Assembly (NCBI GenBank): GCA_020721205.1 | Contig: DYNF01000023.1 | Location: forward strand, 1 to 51,449 | Reading direction: 5' to 3' | From: Prochloron sp. SulCav_FS08_3_32_3330 | GTDB taxonomy: Bacteria > Cyanobacteriota > Cyanobacteriia > Cyanobacteriales > DYNF01 | DNA length: 51,449 bases | Part shown: positions 34,147 through 45,506 of the stretch, one piece after another | Position numbering within the stretch: position 1 is the stretch's first letter | How the letters are laid out: each line of letters begins with the position of its first letter | Position numbers and translations under genes: made by a program | The notes under the pieces: model-generated | What the model was told of the DNA's origin: nothing | The model's database searches: none | The model's input: the letters and a program-made list of their open reading frames with translations, nothing else

Positions 34147-37100
34147 ATGACTAATTTAATTCAAAATCCGTTGCCTGATTTAATTGAAATTCAGCGTTCT
34201 AGTTTTCGTCGTTTCCTTGAAGAAGGTTTAATCGAGGAACTAAATAGCTTTTCTCCTATCCGAGATTATACCGGAAAACTTGAGCTTCATTTTATAGGGG
34301 AAGATTTTAAACTCAAAGAACCGAAATATGATTTGAATGAGTCTAAACGACGGGATAGTACCTATTCTGTTCAAATGTATGTGCCTACTCGCCTGATTAA
34401 TAAGGAAACAGGTGAAATTAAAGAAATGGAGGTCTTTATTGGGGATTTACCTTTAATGACCGATCGAGGGACTTTTATTATTAATGGTGCAGAACGGGTA
34501 ATTGTGAATCAAATTGTTCGTTCTCCGGGAGTTTATTATAAGTCAGAAACGGATAAAAATGGACGTAGAACTTATAGTGCTTCTCTTATTCCTAATCGTG
34601 GTGCTTGGTTAAAGTTTGAAACGGATAAAAATAATTTGGTTTGGGTCAGAATAGATAAAACTCGCAAACTTTCCGCTCAAATCTTACTCAAGGCGATCGG
34701 TTTAACGGATAGTGAAATTTTTGATTCTTTAAGACACCCTGATTATTATCAGAAAACGATCGAAAAAGAAGGTAATCCTAGTGAAGAAGATGCACTGCTG
34801 GAATTATACCGGAAATTACGTCCGGGTGAACCTCCCACTGTAGGAGGGGGTCAAAGTCTCTTGAAATCTCGCTTTTTTGATAATAAGCGTTATGATTTGG
34901 GACGGGTAGGACGTTATAAACTGAATAAAAAATTAAGATTGAGTACCCCTGATACGATGAGGGTTTTAACTCCTGAAGATATTTTATCAGCGATTGATTA
35001 TCTGATTAACCTTGAGTTTGATATCGGAGAAATTGACGATATTGACCATTTAGGTAATCGGCGGGTGCGTTCTGTGGGAGAATTACTACAGAATCAAGTC
35101 AGAGTAGGCTTAAACCGTTTAGAAAGAATTATCCGGGAACGGATGACTGTGGGTGAAGCAGAAACCTTAACTCCTGCTTCTTTAGTTAATCCTAAACCAT
35201 TAGTAGCGGCGATTAAAGAGTTTTTTGGCTCGTCTCAATTATCTCAGTTTATGGATCAAACTAATCCTTTAGCTGAGTTAACTCATAAACGTCGTATTTC
35301 TGCTTTAGGTCCCGGTGGTTTAACCCGGGAAAGAGCAGGTTTTGCAGTGCGGGATATTCACCCCTCTCACTACGGGCGGATCTGTCCGGTAGAAACGCCA
35401 GAAGGACCTAACGCTGGTTTAATCGGCTCATTGGCTACTTATGCAAGGGTTAATGATTTCGGCTTTATTGAAACTCCTTATTATCGTGCGGAAAATGGAC
35501 GGGTTTTATTTGAAGAAGGGATTAAATATTTAACCGCCGATGAGGAGGATGATATTCAAGTGGCTCCCGGAGATGTGGCTACCGATGACGATGGTTATAT
35601 TGTAGGGGATCTGATTCCTGTGCGTTATCGTCAAGAATTTTCGACCACTACCCCTGATCAGGTGGATTATGTGGCTGTTTCCCCTTTACAGATTGTTTCT
35701 GTGGCTACTTCTTTAATTCCTTTCTTGGAACATGATGATGCGAACCGCGCTTTAATGGGTTCTAATATGCAACGTCAAGCAGTGCCTTTATTACGCCCGG
35801 AACGTCCTTTAGTGGGAACAGGCTTGGAAGCACAAACCGCAAGGGATTCAGGGATGGTGATCGTCTCTAAAAGTGAGGGGATTGTCAGTTATGTAGATGC
35901 TACTTTAATTAAAGTCACGGTTAAAGAGGGTGATGAGTTAACGGATCAAATAATTGAATATCCGATCCAAAAATATCAAAGATCTAACCAAGATACTTGT
36001 TTAAATCAACGTCCTCTAGTTTTTGAAGGGGATGACGTGGAATATGGTCAAGTATTAGCAGATGGATCGGCAACGGAAGGGGGAGAGATTGCCCTCGGAC
36101 AAAATATCCTTGTGGCTTATATGCCTTGGGAGGGTTATAACTATGAAGATGCGATTTTAATTTCTCAAAGATTAGTTTATGACGATGTTTATACCAGTAT
36201 TCACATTGAAAAATTTGAAATTGAAGCACGTCAAACAAAATTAGGACCTGAAGAAATTACCAGAGAAATCCCTAATGTGGGGGAGGAGGCACTCAGAAAC
36301 CTCGATGAACAAGGTATTATTCGCATTGGTGCTTGGGTAGAATCCGGTGATATATTGGTAGGTAAAGTAACTCCGAAAGGGGAATCGGATCAGCCTCCTG
36401 AAGAAAAGTTATTAAGAGCTATTTTCGGGGAAAAAGCAAGGGATGTCAGAGATAACTCTTTACGAGTTCCCAACGGTGAAAAAGGTCGTGTGGTGGACGT
36501 GCGGGTTTTCACAAGGGAACAGGGTGATGAATTACCTCCCGGAGCTAATATGGTAGTACGGGTGTATGTGGCACAAAAAAGAAAAATCCAAGTGGGAGAT
36601 AAAATGGCGGGTCGTCATGGGAATAAGGGGATTGTGTCCCGGATTTTACCGATCGAGGATATGCCTTATTTAGAAAATGGAAGACCTTTAGACATCGTTT
36701 TAAATCCTCTCGGTGTACCTTCTCGGATGAACGTAGGACAAGTATTTGAATGTCTTTTAGGTTGGGCAGGAGAACATTTAAACGCTCGGTTTAAAATGAC
36801 TCCTTTCGATGAGATGTATGGGGAGGAAGCTTCCCGTAACTCCGTTCACGGTAAAATTGAAGAAGGCTCAAAAAAACTCGGTAAGGACTGGATATTTGAC
36901 CCAGAAAATCCGGGCAAACTTAAGGTTTATGATGGACGTACGGGGGAACTATTTGATCGCCCGGTAACGGTGGGGATGGCTTATATGCTGAAACTGGTTC
37001 ACCTTGTAGATGATAAGATTCACGCTCGTTCTACGGGTCCTTATTCTCTCGTAACTCAACAACCTTTAGGTGGTAAGGCACAACAGGGGGGTCAAAGGTT

Positions 37101-37458
37101 TGGAGAGATGGAGGTATGGGCTTTAGAGGCTTATGGTGCTTCTTATATCTTACAGGAACTCTTAACGGTTAAATCCGATGATATGCAGGGACGTAATGAG
37201 GCTCTCAATGCGATCGTTAAGGGTAAACCGATTCCCCGTCCGGGTACTCCTGAGTCATTTAAGGTGTTAATGAGGGAACTTCAATCTTTGGGGCTAGATA
37301 TAGCTGTCCATAAGGTGGAAACTCAAGAGGATGGCACTACTCAAGATGTGGAAGTGGATCTGATGGCAGATGATAATCGTCGTCGGACTCCTTCCCGTCC
37401 TACTTATGAGTCTTTTAGTAGTGAAGACTTCCATCATCATGAGGAGAGCAAGTTTTAA
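34147..37458 (+). CDS. rpoB: RNA polymerase beta subunit
   Basis: This 1103-residue protein has normal cyanobacterial length. The start ([20 protein letters not shown]) matches the family N-terminus. Core signatures are intact, including [20 protein letters not shown], the rifampicin-region [13 protein letters not shown] and [15 protein letters not shown]. Repeats precede and follow the gene but do not enter the conserved frame. Its acidic/His C-terminal tail ([13 protein letters not shown]) is normal in kind. Confidence 0.98.
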   Translation: MTNLIQNPLPDLIEIQRSSFRRFLEEGLIEELNSFSPIRDYTGKLELHFIGEDFKLKEPKYDLNESKRRDSTYSVQMYVPTRLINKETGEIKEMEVFIGDLPLMTDRGTFIINGAERVIVNQIVRSPGVYYKSETDKNGRRTYSASLIPNRGAWLKFETDKNNLVWVRIDKTRKLSAQILLKAIGLTDSEIFDSLRHPDYYQKTIEKEGNPSEEDALLELYRKLRPGEPPTVGGGQSLLKSRFFDNKRYDLGRVGRYKLNKKLRLSTPDTMRVLTPEDILSAIDYLINLEFDIGEIDDIDHLGNRRVRSVGELLQNQVRVGLNRLERIIRERMTVGEAETLTPASLVNPKPLVAAIKEFFGSSQLSQFMDQTNPLAELTHKRRISALGPGGLTRERAGFAVRDIHPSHYGRICPVETPEGPNAGLIGSLATYARVNDFGFIETPYYRAENGRVLFEEGIKYLTADEEDDIQVAPGDVATDDDGYIVGDLIPVRYRQEFSTTTPDQVDYVAVSPLQIVSVATSLIPFLEHDDANRALMGSNMQRQAVPLLRPERPLVGTGLEAQTARDSGMVIVSKSEGIVSYVDATLIKVTVKEGDELTDQIIEYPIQKYQRSNQDTCLNQRPLVFEGDDVEYGQVLADGSATEGGEIALGQNILVAYMPWEGYNYEDAILISQRLVYDDVYTSIHIEKFEIEARQTKLGPEEITREIPNVGEEALRNLDEQGIIRIGAWVESGDILVGKVTPKGESDQPPEEKLLRAIFGEKARDVRDNSLRVPNGEKGRVVDVRVFTREQGDELPPGANMVVRVYVAQKRKIQVGDKMAGRHGNKGIVSRILPIEDMPYLENGRPLDIVLNPLGVPSRMNVGQVFECLLGWAGEHLNARFKMTPFDEMYGEEASRNSVHGKIEEGSKKLGKDWIFDPENPGKLKVYDGRTGELFDRPVTVGMAYMLKLVHLVDDKIHARSTGPYSLVTQQPLGGKAQQGGQRFGEMEVWALEAYGASYILQELLTVKSDDMQGRNEALNAIVKGKPIPRPGTPESFKVLMRELQSLGLDIAVHKVETQEDGTTQDVEVDLMADDNRRRTPSRPTYESFSSEDFHHHEESKF

Positions 37459-37465
37459 CTAGGAT

Positions 37466-37718
37466 ATTTGGTCACTGGTCATTAGTCATTAGTCATTAGT
37501 CACTGGTCATTAGTCACTGGTCATTAGTCATTAGTCATTAGTCATTAGTCACTGGTCATTAGTCATTAGTCATTAGTCATTAGTCATTAGTCATTAGTCA
37601 TTAGTCATTAGTCACTGGTCATTAGTCATTAGGCTTTTAACAAAGGACAAATGACAAAGGACAAATGACAAAGGACAAATGACTAATGACTAATGACAAA
37701 GGACAAATGACAAAGTAT
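37466..37718. repeat. Heptamer array hairpin between rpoB and rpoC1
   Basis: About 23 units of TCATTAG/TCACTGG (37471-37632) are followed by centre GGCTTTTAACAAAGG and about a dozen units of CAAATGA/CAAAGGA/CTAATGA. The two arms are largely complementary, so the spacer mRNA could fold into one very long imperfect hairpin. Unit number is probably unstable between strains. Confidence 0.9.
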
Positions 37719-37743
37719 AATCATTTAATCATAGTAAATAATC

Positions 37744-39621
37744 ATGGTAAAAAATCCGACAGAACAAAGATTTGACTACGTTAAGATTGGACTTGCTTCC
37801 CCAGAGCGGATCCGTGCTTGGGGTGAAAGAACTCTCCCTAATAATCAAGTGGTAGGAGAAGTAACTAAGCCTGAAACTATTAATTATCGGACATTAAAGC
37901 CGGAAATGGATGGTCTTTTCTGTGAAAAGATCTTCGGACCTGCCAAAGACTGGGAATGTCACTGCGGTAAATATAAACGAGTTCGCCATCGTGGTATTGT
38001 CTGTGAACGATGTGGTGTGGAAGTGACAGAGGCAAGAGTGCGTCGTCATCGGATGGGTTATATTAATTTAGCCGCCCCGGTTACTCATGTATGGTATTTA
38101 AAGGGTATTCCTAGCTATATGAGTATTATCCTCGATATGGCACTAAAAGATGTGGAACAAATTGTTTATTTCAACTCTTATGTTGTCTTAAATAAGGGTA
38201 ATGCGGAAAATTTAAGTTATAAACAACTCTTAAGTGAGGATCAATGGTTAGAAATTGAAGAACAACTTTATAGTGAGGATACCGAGTTAGAAGGGATTGA
38301 AGTGGGCATCGGTGCTGAGGCGATTAGTCAATTATTAAGGGATTTAGACTTGGATACCGAGGCTGAAACATTAAGGGAAAATATTGCTAATTCTAAAGGA
38401 CAAAAAAGAGCAAAATTAATCAAACGATTACGTTTAATTGATAATTTTATTGCGACGGGTTCTCATCCTGAATGGATGGTGTTAGAGATTATTCCTGTGA
38501 TTCCTCCTGATTTACGTCCGATGGTGCAGTTAGATGGAGGACGTTTTGCCACTTCTGACTTAAATGATCTTTATCGTCGAGTGATTAACCGGAATAACCG
38601 TTTGGCAAGATTACAGGAAATTTTAGCGCCTGAAATTATCGTCCGTAATGAAAAACGGATGTTACAGGAGGCGGTAGATGCTTTAATTGATAATGGTCGT
38701 CGGGGACGTACGGTAGTAGGAGCGAATAACCGTCCTTTAAAATCTCTTTCGGATATTATTGAGGGTAAACAAGGACGTTTTCGTCAAAATCTTTTGGGTA
38801 AACGGGTAGATTATTCGGGACGGTCTGTCATCGTGGTGGGACCTAACTTACAGATTTATCAATGTGGTTTACCGAGGGAAATGGCGATCGAGTTATTTCA
38901 ACCATTTGTGATTCACCGTTTAATTAAAACTAATGTAGTGAATAATATTAAGGCGGCAAAAAAATTAATTCAACGCAATGATCCTGTAGTGTGGGATGTC
39001 TTAAAAGAAGTCATAGCGGGTCATCCGGTGATGTTAAACCGAGCGCCCACACTCCATAGATTGGGGATTCAAGCATTTGAACCTATTTTAGTGGATGGCA
39101 GGGCAATTCAATTACATCCTTTAGTTTGTCCAGCTTTTAATGCTGACTTTGACGGGGATCAAATGGCGGTTCATGTGCCTCTATCCTTAGAAGCACAAGC
39201 GGAAGCTCGTTTATTAATGTTAGCCTGTCATAATATTTTATCACCAGCAACGGGTAAACCGATTGTCGCTCCTTCTCAGGATATGGTTTTAGGTTGTTAT
39301 TATTTAACAGCAGAAAATCCGAAGGCGACGAAGGGTGAGGGGATGTATTTTGCGAATTTGGATGATGCGATTAAGGCATATACTCAAAATTTAGTAGACC
39401 TTCATGCTTGGGTTTGGGTACGTTTTAATGGCAATGTAGACACGAAAGAACCCGATAGTTCGGTTCTACAGCAGGAAACTTTGGAGGATGGAACAATTAT
39501 GAAACATTATCGTTTGCGTAAGGTACGAGAAACTGCTGAGGGTGAAATGATTACTCAGTATGTTAAGACTACTCCGGGTAGAATTGTTTATAACAAAACA
39601 ATTCAGGAAGCACTAGCTTAG
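37744..39621 (+). CDS. rpoC1: RNA polymerase gamma subunit (N-terminal half of beta')
   Basis: This 625-residue protein is found as a separate subunit only in cyanobacteria and plastids. Zinc ligands are Cys72, Cys74, Cys87 and Cys90. The catalytic Mg loop NADFDGDQ has Asp468, Asp470 and Asp472. It lies between two heptamer arrays. The last codons and first downstream bases (GCTTAGTTG) resemble those after rpoC2. Confidence 0.98.
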   Translation: MVKNPTEQRFDYVKIGLASPERIRAWGERTLPNNQVVGEVTKPETINYRTLKPEMDGLFCEKIFGPAKDWECHCGKYKRVRHRGIVCERCGVEVTEARVRRHRMGYINLAAPVTHVWYLKGIPSYMSIILDMALKDVEQIVYFNSYVVLNKGNAENLSYKQLLSEDQWLEIEEQLYSEDTELEGIEVGIGAEAISQLLRDLDLDTEAETLRENIANSKGQKRAKLIKRLRLIDNFIATGSHPEWMVLEIIPVIPPDLRPMVQLDGGRFATSDLNDLYRRVINRNNRLARLQEILAPEIIVRNEKRMLQEAVDALIDNGRRGRTVVGANNRPLKSLSDIIEGKQGRFRQNLLGKRVDYSGRSVIVVGPNLQIYQCGLPREMAIELFQPFVIHRLIKTNVVNNIKAAKKLIQRNDPVVWDVLKEVIAGHPVMLNRAPTLHRLGIQAFEPILVDGRAIQLHPLVCPAFNADFDGDQMAVHVPLSLEAQAEARLLMLACHNILSPATGKPIVAPSQDMVLGCYYLTAENPKATKGEGMYFANLDDAIKAYTQNLVDLHAWVWVRFNGNVDTKEPDSSVLQQETLEDGTIMKHYRLRKVRETAEGEMITQYVKTTPGRIVYNKTIQEALA

Positions 39622-39981
39622 TTGAGAGTTGAGAGTTGACAGTTGATAGTTATTAGTCATTAGTCGTTTGTCATTGGTCATTGGTCATTAGTCATTGGTC
39701 ATTAGTCATTAGTCATTAGTCATTAGTCATTGGTCATTGGTCATTAGTCATTGGTCATTAGCTTTTAACAAAGGACAAAGGACAAAGGACAAAGGACAAA
39801 TGACAACTATCAACTATCAACTATCAATTATCAATTATCAACTAGCTTAGTTGACAGTTATTAGTTGACAGTTATTAGTTATTAGTTGTTAGTTATTAGT
39901 AGTTAGTTATTTATCAATTATCAACTATTAATTATCAACTATCAACTAAATTTTGAATTTTGAATTTTGAATTTTGAATTA
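39622..39981. repeat. Compound heptamer arrays between rpoC1 and rpoC2
   Basis: Several period-7 families follow each other over 360 bases: TCATTAG/TCATTGG, centre AGCTTTTAACAAAGG, CAAAGGA, CAACTAT/CAATTAT, AGTTATT and finally AATTTTG units. Complementary families alternate, so multiple hairpins are possible. Nothing coding is seen. The last family reaches to within seven bases of the rpoC2 ATG. Confidence 0.9.
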
Positions 39982-39987
39982 TTACCT

Positions 39988-42900
39988 ATGGAATCTCTTA
40001 CATTTTATAATCGGATTGTTGATAAAGGTCGTCTCAAAAAACTTGTGGCTTGGGCTTATGGCACTTATGGTTCTGCCCGATGTGCTGTTATGGCTGATAA
40101 ACTCAAAGACTTAGGTTTTCAATATGCTACAAAAGCAGGAGTTTCGATTAGTATAGATGATTTAACCATTCCCCCGATCAAAAAGGAAATGTTAGCTAAT
40201 GCTGAAGCAGAAATTTCAGCAACGGAAGAACGCTATGCTAAAGGAGAAATCACCGAAGTAGAGCGTTTCCAAAAAGTGATTGATACTTGGAATGGTACTT
40301 CAGAAGCACTTAAAGATGAAGTGGTGCGTAACTTTGAGGAAACCGATCGCCTTAACTCAGTTTATATGATGGCATTTTCTGGAGCGCGGGGTAATTTGTC
40401 TCAGGTGCGTCAGTTAGTGGGGATGCGGGGTTTAATGGCTGATCCTCAAGGGGAAATTATTGCTTTACCGATTAAAACTAACTTCCGGGAAGGTTTAACC
40501 GTTACCGAATATATTATTTCTTCCTACGGTGCGAGAAAAGGTCTAGTAGATACCGCCTTGCGTACGGCGGATTCTGGTTATTTAACCCGTCGTCTCGTGG
40601 ATGTATCCCAAGACGTGATTATTCGGGAGGATGATTGCGGGACAAATCGTTGTTTGACCGTACGTCCGATGAAAGATGGAGAACGGGTATTAATACCATT
40701 GGCAGATCGCCTGTTTGGACGGGTGTTAGCTCAGGACGTGATTGATCCAGAAACAGGAGAAGTGATCGCCACTCGTAATCAATATATAGATGAAGACTTG
40801 GGAGAAAAAATTGGTAAGACAGTAGAAGAAGTACAAGTGCGTTCACCCTTAACTTGTGAAGCCGCGCGCTCAGTGTGCCGTCATTGTTATGGTTGGAGTT
40901 TAGCACACGTTAAACCCGTAGATATGGGAGAAGCAGTGGGTATTATTGCCGCTCAATCTATTGGTGAACCCGGAACTCAGTTAACTATGCGTACTTTCCA
41001 CACCGGTGGGGTATTTACCGGGGAAGTTGCTCGTCAATTTAGTGCAGAGTTTGATGGTACGGTATCTTTTACTAAGGGTTTGAGAACTCGTAAAGTACGG
41101 ACTCATCATGGAGATGAACGGGAACAGGTGGAGATTGGTGGAACTCTTGTGGTAACAGGGTCAGGCAAGAAAAAATCCTCATTTCCAGTAGCTCCGGGTA
41201 GTATCTTATTTGTAGAAGATGGAGTGGAAGTTACAGCCGGGGAATTATTAATTGAAGAAGGGACTAGCCGTCCTAAGAGTACGGAAAGAGCGCAGAAAGA
41301 CGTAGCCACGGATCTAGCAGGAGAAGTGTTATTTGATGACGTAGTACCCGAAGAAAAAAGAGACCGTCAAGGAAATATGACCCGTATCGCCCAACGGGGT
41401 GGTTTATTATGGGTTTTATCGGGAGACGTGTATAATTTACCACCGGGGGCTGAACCTGTGGTGAAAAATGGCGATATGGTGGTTCATGGTGATACCCTAG
41501 CCGAAACAAAGCTCGTTTCTACTCAGGGTGGGGTTGTGCGTCGTCAAAATATAGAAAGTCGGGAAATTGAAATTATTACATCTTCCGTACGTCTGGATCA
41601 GGCAAAGGTTTTCCTTGAAAGTAGTGCTGGAACTGAGCATTATGTGATTGAGGGAGCAACGGGCGATCGCTTTTCCCTTAAAGCTACTCCGGGTACTAAA
41701 GTGGTGAATAATCAAGTGGTAGCGGAATTAATAGATGATACTTATCGTACTAATACGGGGGGTATTATTAAATATGCCGGGATTGAAACATCTAAAGGCA
41801 GTCGTAAATCTGGTTATGAAATTGAAAAAGGCGGTACTTTACTCTGGATTCCCGAGGAAGCTCATGAGGTAAATAAAGATAGTTCTTTACGGATTGTCGA
41901 ACAAGGTCAATATGTGGAAGCTGGTACGGAGTTAGTTAAGGATATTTTCTGTCAGTCTGCTGGTGTAGTGGAAGTGATTGAGAAAAATGAGATCCTACGA
42001 GAAATTATTGTGAAACCGGGTCTTCTCCATTTAATTGATGGAGATCAATATCATGAACAGTTAATTGAACCGGGGACTGATCTTGGGGAAGGATTAGTGA
42101 TTGAGGAGTTATGTTATGGGGAGTCGGTGGATACGACTCTTGGCTCTGGTTTATTATTACGTCCGGTTAAGGAATTTCCCGTCGCAGATCAACCAGCCGT
42201 GCCTTCTCAGGGTTCAATTAATCAAGATGGAGGTCGTAAAATTGAGTTACGCTCGGTACAACGTCTCTTTTATAAGGATGGGGAACGAGTAAAATCTATA
42301 GATGGTGTTCAGTTACTTAGCACTCAATTAGTGTTAGAAATTGAGGAAAAAGAGGGAGATCATTTTACTAATTTAAGTGCGGATATTGAGTTACATCCTG
42401 ATGAGGATGAGCCTGAAGTTTCTCGTTTACAATTAGTAATTTTGGAATGTTTGGTTTTACGTCGAGATATGGACAATGATCCTTTAGGCGGACAAATTCA
42501 AACTAAAGTGTTAGTAACAAGTGGAGACGAAATTCCTCCGGGTGCGGTAGTCGCTCGTACGGAAATTCAATGTAAGGAAGGCGGTATGGTGCGCGGTGTT
42601 GGCACTGGTGAGATCATTCGTCGTATTTTGATTATGCGCGAAAGCGATTTGATCAAAATCCCCCTACCAGGTTCGGCTTTTGTCCATCAGGATGATCTGA
42701 TTGTGGAAAAAACCGAGGTATGTGAGGGTGTAACGATTGATCATTCGGCTCAAGTTGTGGATGTGGATGATCAGACTCTTACTCTACGGAAGGCGCGTCC
42801 TTATCGAGTGAGTGCGGGGGCGGTTTTACACATTGATCACGGTGATCTAGTGCAACGGGGTGATAATCTAGTTCTCTTGATTTTTGAACGGGGGAAAACT

Positions 42901-43881
42901 GGAGATATTATTCAAGGTTTACCTCGGATTGAGGAGTTGTTAGAAGGTCGTAAACCGAAGGAGGCTTGTGTTTTGGCTCGTCGTCCGGGAACTTGTCAGG
43001 TGGTATACAGTGATGATGAAACCGTTGATGTGAAGGTGATTGAGGATGATGGCACGATCAGTGATTACCCTCTTTTACCCGGTCAAAATGTGTTAGTCAC
43101 TGATGGTCAATGGGTTGATGTGGGGGCGATGTTAACGGATGGTCAGGCTAATCCTCATGAAATTTTAAGTAATTTCTTTGAATATTATCGTGAGGAAAAA
43201 GGCTCTTATGAGGCGGCTTTATTCGGTTTAGAAAAAGCTCAATCTTTCCTCGTTGACCAAGTTCAGGCGGTTTATCAGTCTCAAGGGATTGATATTAATG
43301 ATAAACATATTGAGGTGATTGTGCGTCAAATGACCAATAAAGTCCGTATTGATGATGGTGGTGATACCATTCGTCTTCCGGGTGAGTTGGCTGAGTTACG
43401 GGAAGTGGAAAAGGATAATGTGACCATGTGTATTACGGGAGGCGCACCTGTTTGTTATACTCCGGTTTTACTGGGTATTACTAAAGCCTCTTTAAACACT
43501 GATTCTTTTATCTCGGCGGCGAGTTTCCAAGAAACGACCCGGGTTCTCACCGAGGCGGCGATCGAGGGTAAATCTGACTGGTTGCGTGGTCTGAAGGAAA
43601 ATGTGATTATTGGGCGTTTAATTCCGGCGGGTACGGGTTTTAATAATAATGGGAATGATGTTTTTCATAATGATGCTGATCGGGATCATTCTTATCTTTC
43701 TGAAACTCCGAAGGAATCTCCCCCAGAAAAACAACAAACGCCCCGACGTTCTCGTAAGGTCTTAAAAACAACGGAGGACGTGGTTTTAGATGATCAAACT
43801 GCCCGAGCGATCGCACAGGATTCAATGGTTTTTGATGATGACGATGATTTGAATTTAATTGACGATAACTCTCTAGCTTAG
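39988..43881 (+). CDS. rpoC2: RNA polymerase beta' subunit C-terminal half
   Basis: ATG at 39988 is preferred over an in-frame TTG at 39967, because the sequence between lies in an AATTTTG repeat and [17 protein letters not shown] is the usual start. The product has 1297 residues. It carries the bridge/trigger region ([18 protein letters not shown]), a zinc-binding cysteine set (CLTVRPM and the [12 protein letters not shown] stretch) and [21 protein letters not shown] long cyanobacterial insertion of sandwich-barrel hybrid motifs lies between about 350 and 950. No disruption is seen. Confidence 0.97.
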   Translation: MESLTFYNRIVDKGRLKKLVAWAYGTYGSARCAVMADKLKDLGFQYATKAGVSISIDDLTIPPIKKEMLANAEAEISATEERYAKGEITEVERFQKVIDTWNGTSEALKDEVVRNFEETDRLNSVYMMAFSGARGNLSQVRQLVGMRGLMADPQGEIIALPIKTNFREGLTVTEYIISSYGARKGLVDTALRTADSGYLTRRLVDVSQDVIIREDDCGTNRCLTVRPMKDGERVLIPLADRLFGRVLAQDVIDPETGEVIATRNQYIDEDLGEKIGKTVEEVQVRSPLTCEAARSVCRHCYGWSLAHVKPVDMGEAVGIIAAQSIGEPGTQLTMRTFHTGGVFTGEVARQFSAEFDGTVSFTKGLRTRKVRTHHGDEREQVEIGGTLVVTGSGKKKSSFPVAPGSILFVEDGVEVTAGELLIEEGTSRPKSTERAQKDVATDLAGEVLFDDVVPEEKRDRQGNMTRIAQRGGLLWVLSGDVYNLPPGAEPVVKNGDMVVHGDTLAETKLVSTQGGVVRRQNIESREIEIITSSVRLDQAKVFLESSAGTEHYVIEGATGDRFSLKATPGTKVVNNQVVAELIDDTYRTNTGGIIKYAGIETSKGSRKSGYEIEKGGTLLWIPEEAHEVNKDSSLRIVEQGQYVEAGTELVKDIFCQSAGVVEVIEKNEILREIIVKPGLLHLIDGDQYHEQLIEPGTDLGEGLVIEELCYGESVDTTLGSGLLLRPVKEFPVADQPAVPSQGSINQDGGRKIELRSVQRLFYKDGERVKSIDGVQLLSTQLVLEIEEKEGDHFTNLSADIELHPDEDEPEVSRLQLVILECLVLRRDMDNDPLGGQIQTKVLVTSGDEIPPGAVVARTEIQCKEGGMVRGVGTGEIIRRILIMRESDLIKIPLPGSAFVHQDDLIVEKTEVCEGVTIDHSAQVVDVDDQTLTLRKARPYRVSAGAVLHIDHGDLVQRGDNLVLLIFERGKTGDIIQGLPRIEELLEGRKPKEACVLARRPGTCQVVYSDDETVDVKVIEDDGTISDYPLLPGQNVLVTDGQWVDVGAMLTDGQANPHEILSNFFEYYREEKGSYEAALFGLEKAQSFLVDQVQAVYQSQGIDINDKHIEVIVRQMTNKVRIDDGGDTIRLPGELAELREVEKDNVTMCITGGAPVCYTPVLLGITKASLNTDSFISAASFQETTRVLTEAAIEGKSDWLRGLKENVIIGRLIPAGTGFNNNGNDVFHNDADRDHSYLSETPKESPPEKQQTPRRSRKVLKTTEDVVLDDQTARAIAQDSMVFDDDDDLNLIDDNSLA

Positions 43882-43884
43882 TTG

Positions 43885-44110
43885 TCCTTAAAATTCAAAA
43901 TTCAAAATTCAAAATTCAAAAGTTATTTGTCATTGGTCACTGGTCATTTGTCCTTTGTCAAAAGCCTAATGACCAATGACCAATGACCAATGACCAGTGA
44001 CCAGTGACAAATGACCAGTGACAAATGACCAGTGACAAATGACCAGTGACCAATGACCAGTGACAAATGACCAGTGACAAATGACCAGTGACCAATGACA
44101 AACGACTAAT
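43885..44110. repeat. Heptamer arrays after rpoC2 (inverted orientation)
   Basis: TTCAAAA units come first, then TCATTGG/TCACTGG and TCCTTTG, the centre inverted as CCTTTGTCAAAAGCC, and then about 20 units of TGACCAA/TGACCAG/TGACAAA. Compared with the rpoB-rpoC1 spacer, the long and short arms are swapped, so this copy sits the other way round. Confidence 0.9.
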
Positions 44111-44142
44111 AACGATTATTAATTGTTAAAATTAACTTGATT

Positions 44143-45279
44143 ATGGAAGAATATAATTACTCCTTTGAAATTGCATTAGAGTTAGTTCAAAAACAGATTT
44201 TTATCCATAGAAATGCTCATTTAACCTTACAAGAAATCAAAGTTTTAGAAGCGGCTTGGAATGATTTATCTTACGAAGATATTGCTGATCAATTATATTT
44301 AAGTAGTGGCTATATCAGAAATATTGCTTCCACTTTAGGTCAAACTCTTACTTTGATTTTTAATCATAAATTAACGAAAAGAAATTTTCGTTATATTATT
44401 TCTCAAATTTTGTCGGATCAAGAAGTAAACATACCTTTTGATCAAACAGAAGATGAAGATGATATTACTCAATATAAAGGCTATATATTTATTGTGGATG
44501 ATGAAGTTAATAATTTAAAAGTTTTGTCGTCAATTTTAAGAAATGATGGTTATAAAGTATATTGTGCATCTCAGATTAACGAAGTTTTATTATTTCTTGA
44601 TAATTGTCGTCATATTCCCATTGATGTATTTCTGATTGATATTATGATGCCGGATCTTGATGGTTATGAATTATGTAAAATTATTAAAAATACTAAGCAT
44701 ACTTCAGATATTCCGATTATTTTTATCAGTGCTTTAACGGAACTTTCCGATAAAGTAAAAGCTTTTAATTCCGGTGGTAATGATTATATTACTAAACCAT
44801 TTCAAGAAGAAGAAGTATTAGTTAGGGTATTTAATCAAGTCACAATTTATCAACAAAAAATTCAACTTAAACAAGAAATTCAAAGATATCAAACTACCGT
44901 AGAAATGCTTTATCAATCTCGCTCTATTTTAGCGAATATTCTGAATAATAGTATTCATGGTATTGCTACTTTTGAAACAGTGAGAAGTCCCAGCACCGGA
45001 GATATTATTAATTTTAAAAGTTTATTAATTAATCCCAGTTTTGCTAAACATTTTCAACTCAATCGCCATCACTTTTTAATGGAAAAAAATGCTGGTCAAT
45101 TTTTTGATCAAATTAATCCCCAATGGTTAAATTTATTTATTAATGTTGTGATCACTGGTCAATCTTTTCAAGAAATTCTGACTTATCAAACAAAAAAGTA
45201 TAAAATAACTGCGATGAAATTGGGTGATGGGATTTATTTAACTACAGAATTATTCAAAATTCAAAATTCAAAATTATAA
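44143..45279 (+). CDS. Response regulator with N-terminal HTH and C-terminal PAS-like region
   Basis: ATG at 44143 is chosen over TTG at 44137. The product has 378 residues. Residues about 5-85 resemble the HTH domain placed at the N-terminus of many cyanobacterial signalling proteins (LTLQEIKVLEAAWNDLSYED, then IADQLYLSSGYIRNIAS). A receiver domain (about 108-230) has Asp166 as phosphoacceptor in LIDIMMPDLDG and Lys218 in TKPF. The rest has a PAS-like pattern. The kinase is unknown. The last residues FKIQNSKL and the stop are encoded by TTCAAAA heptamers, so the C-terminus is repeat-derived. Confidence 0.82.
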   Translation: MEEYNYSFEIALELVQKQIFIHRNAHLTLQEIKVLEAAWNDLSYEDIADQLYLSSGYIRNIASTLGQTLTLIFNHKLTKRNFRYIISQILSDQEVNIPFDQTEDEDDITQYKGYIFIVDDEVNNLKVLSSILRNDGYKVYCASQINEVLLFLDNCRHIPIDVFLIDIMMPDLDGYELCKIIKNTKHTSDIPIIFISALTELSDKVKAFNSGGNDYITKPFQEEEVLVRVFNQVTIYQQKIQLKQEIQRYQTTVEMLYQSRSILANILNNSIHGIATFETVRSPSTGDIINFKSLLINPSFAKHFQLNRHHFLMEKNAGQFFDQINPQWLNLFINVVITGQSFQEILTYQTKKYKITAMKLGDGIYLTTELFKIQNSKL

Positions 45280-45307
45280 ATTCAAAATTCAGAATTATAA
45301 TTTCAAA

Positions 45308-45470
45308 AAAGAAGGCAACGGGTTTTAACCCGTTGCTACATAAACAAAACAGGCATACGCAGGTTTAATTTTTTAATATTAGTTAATATTTAATTATATA
45401 ACCCGTAAAGACGGGTTTTGTTTGGGTAGCAACGGGTTTTAACCCGTTGGGAAAAAAAGAATGAAAACCC
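45308..45470. repeat. Nested palindromic intergenic element, copy 4 (inverted, lacks outer arms)
   Basis: This has the CAACGGGTTTTAACCCGTTG palindrome at each end, the core hairpins (AGGCATACGCAGGTT, degenerate, and ACCCGTAAAGACGGGT) and the AT-rich core TTAATATTAGTTAATATTTA. GTTCG-type outer arms are absent. It occupies most of the gap between the convergent response regulator and PotB-like genes. Confidence 0.8.
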
Positions 45471-45506
45471 TTTCAAAGAGCAAGATTTAAAACCCTTTTT
45501 AAAAGC

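Noticed and set aside
39967-39987. Upstream TTG start adding seven residues to RpoC2
   Set aside because: Those codons lie in the AATTTTG repeat, and the family N-terminus begins at the ATG at 39988.
40619-41715. Minus-strand open frames inside rpoC2 and other long genes
   Set aside because: They lie wholly within strongly conserved genes, have no ribosome sites or family features, and are shadow frames.
37466-44110. Heptamer arrays as CRISPR arrays
   Set aside because: The units are seven bases with no unique spacers and there are no cas genes.
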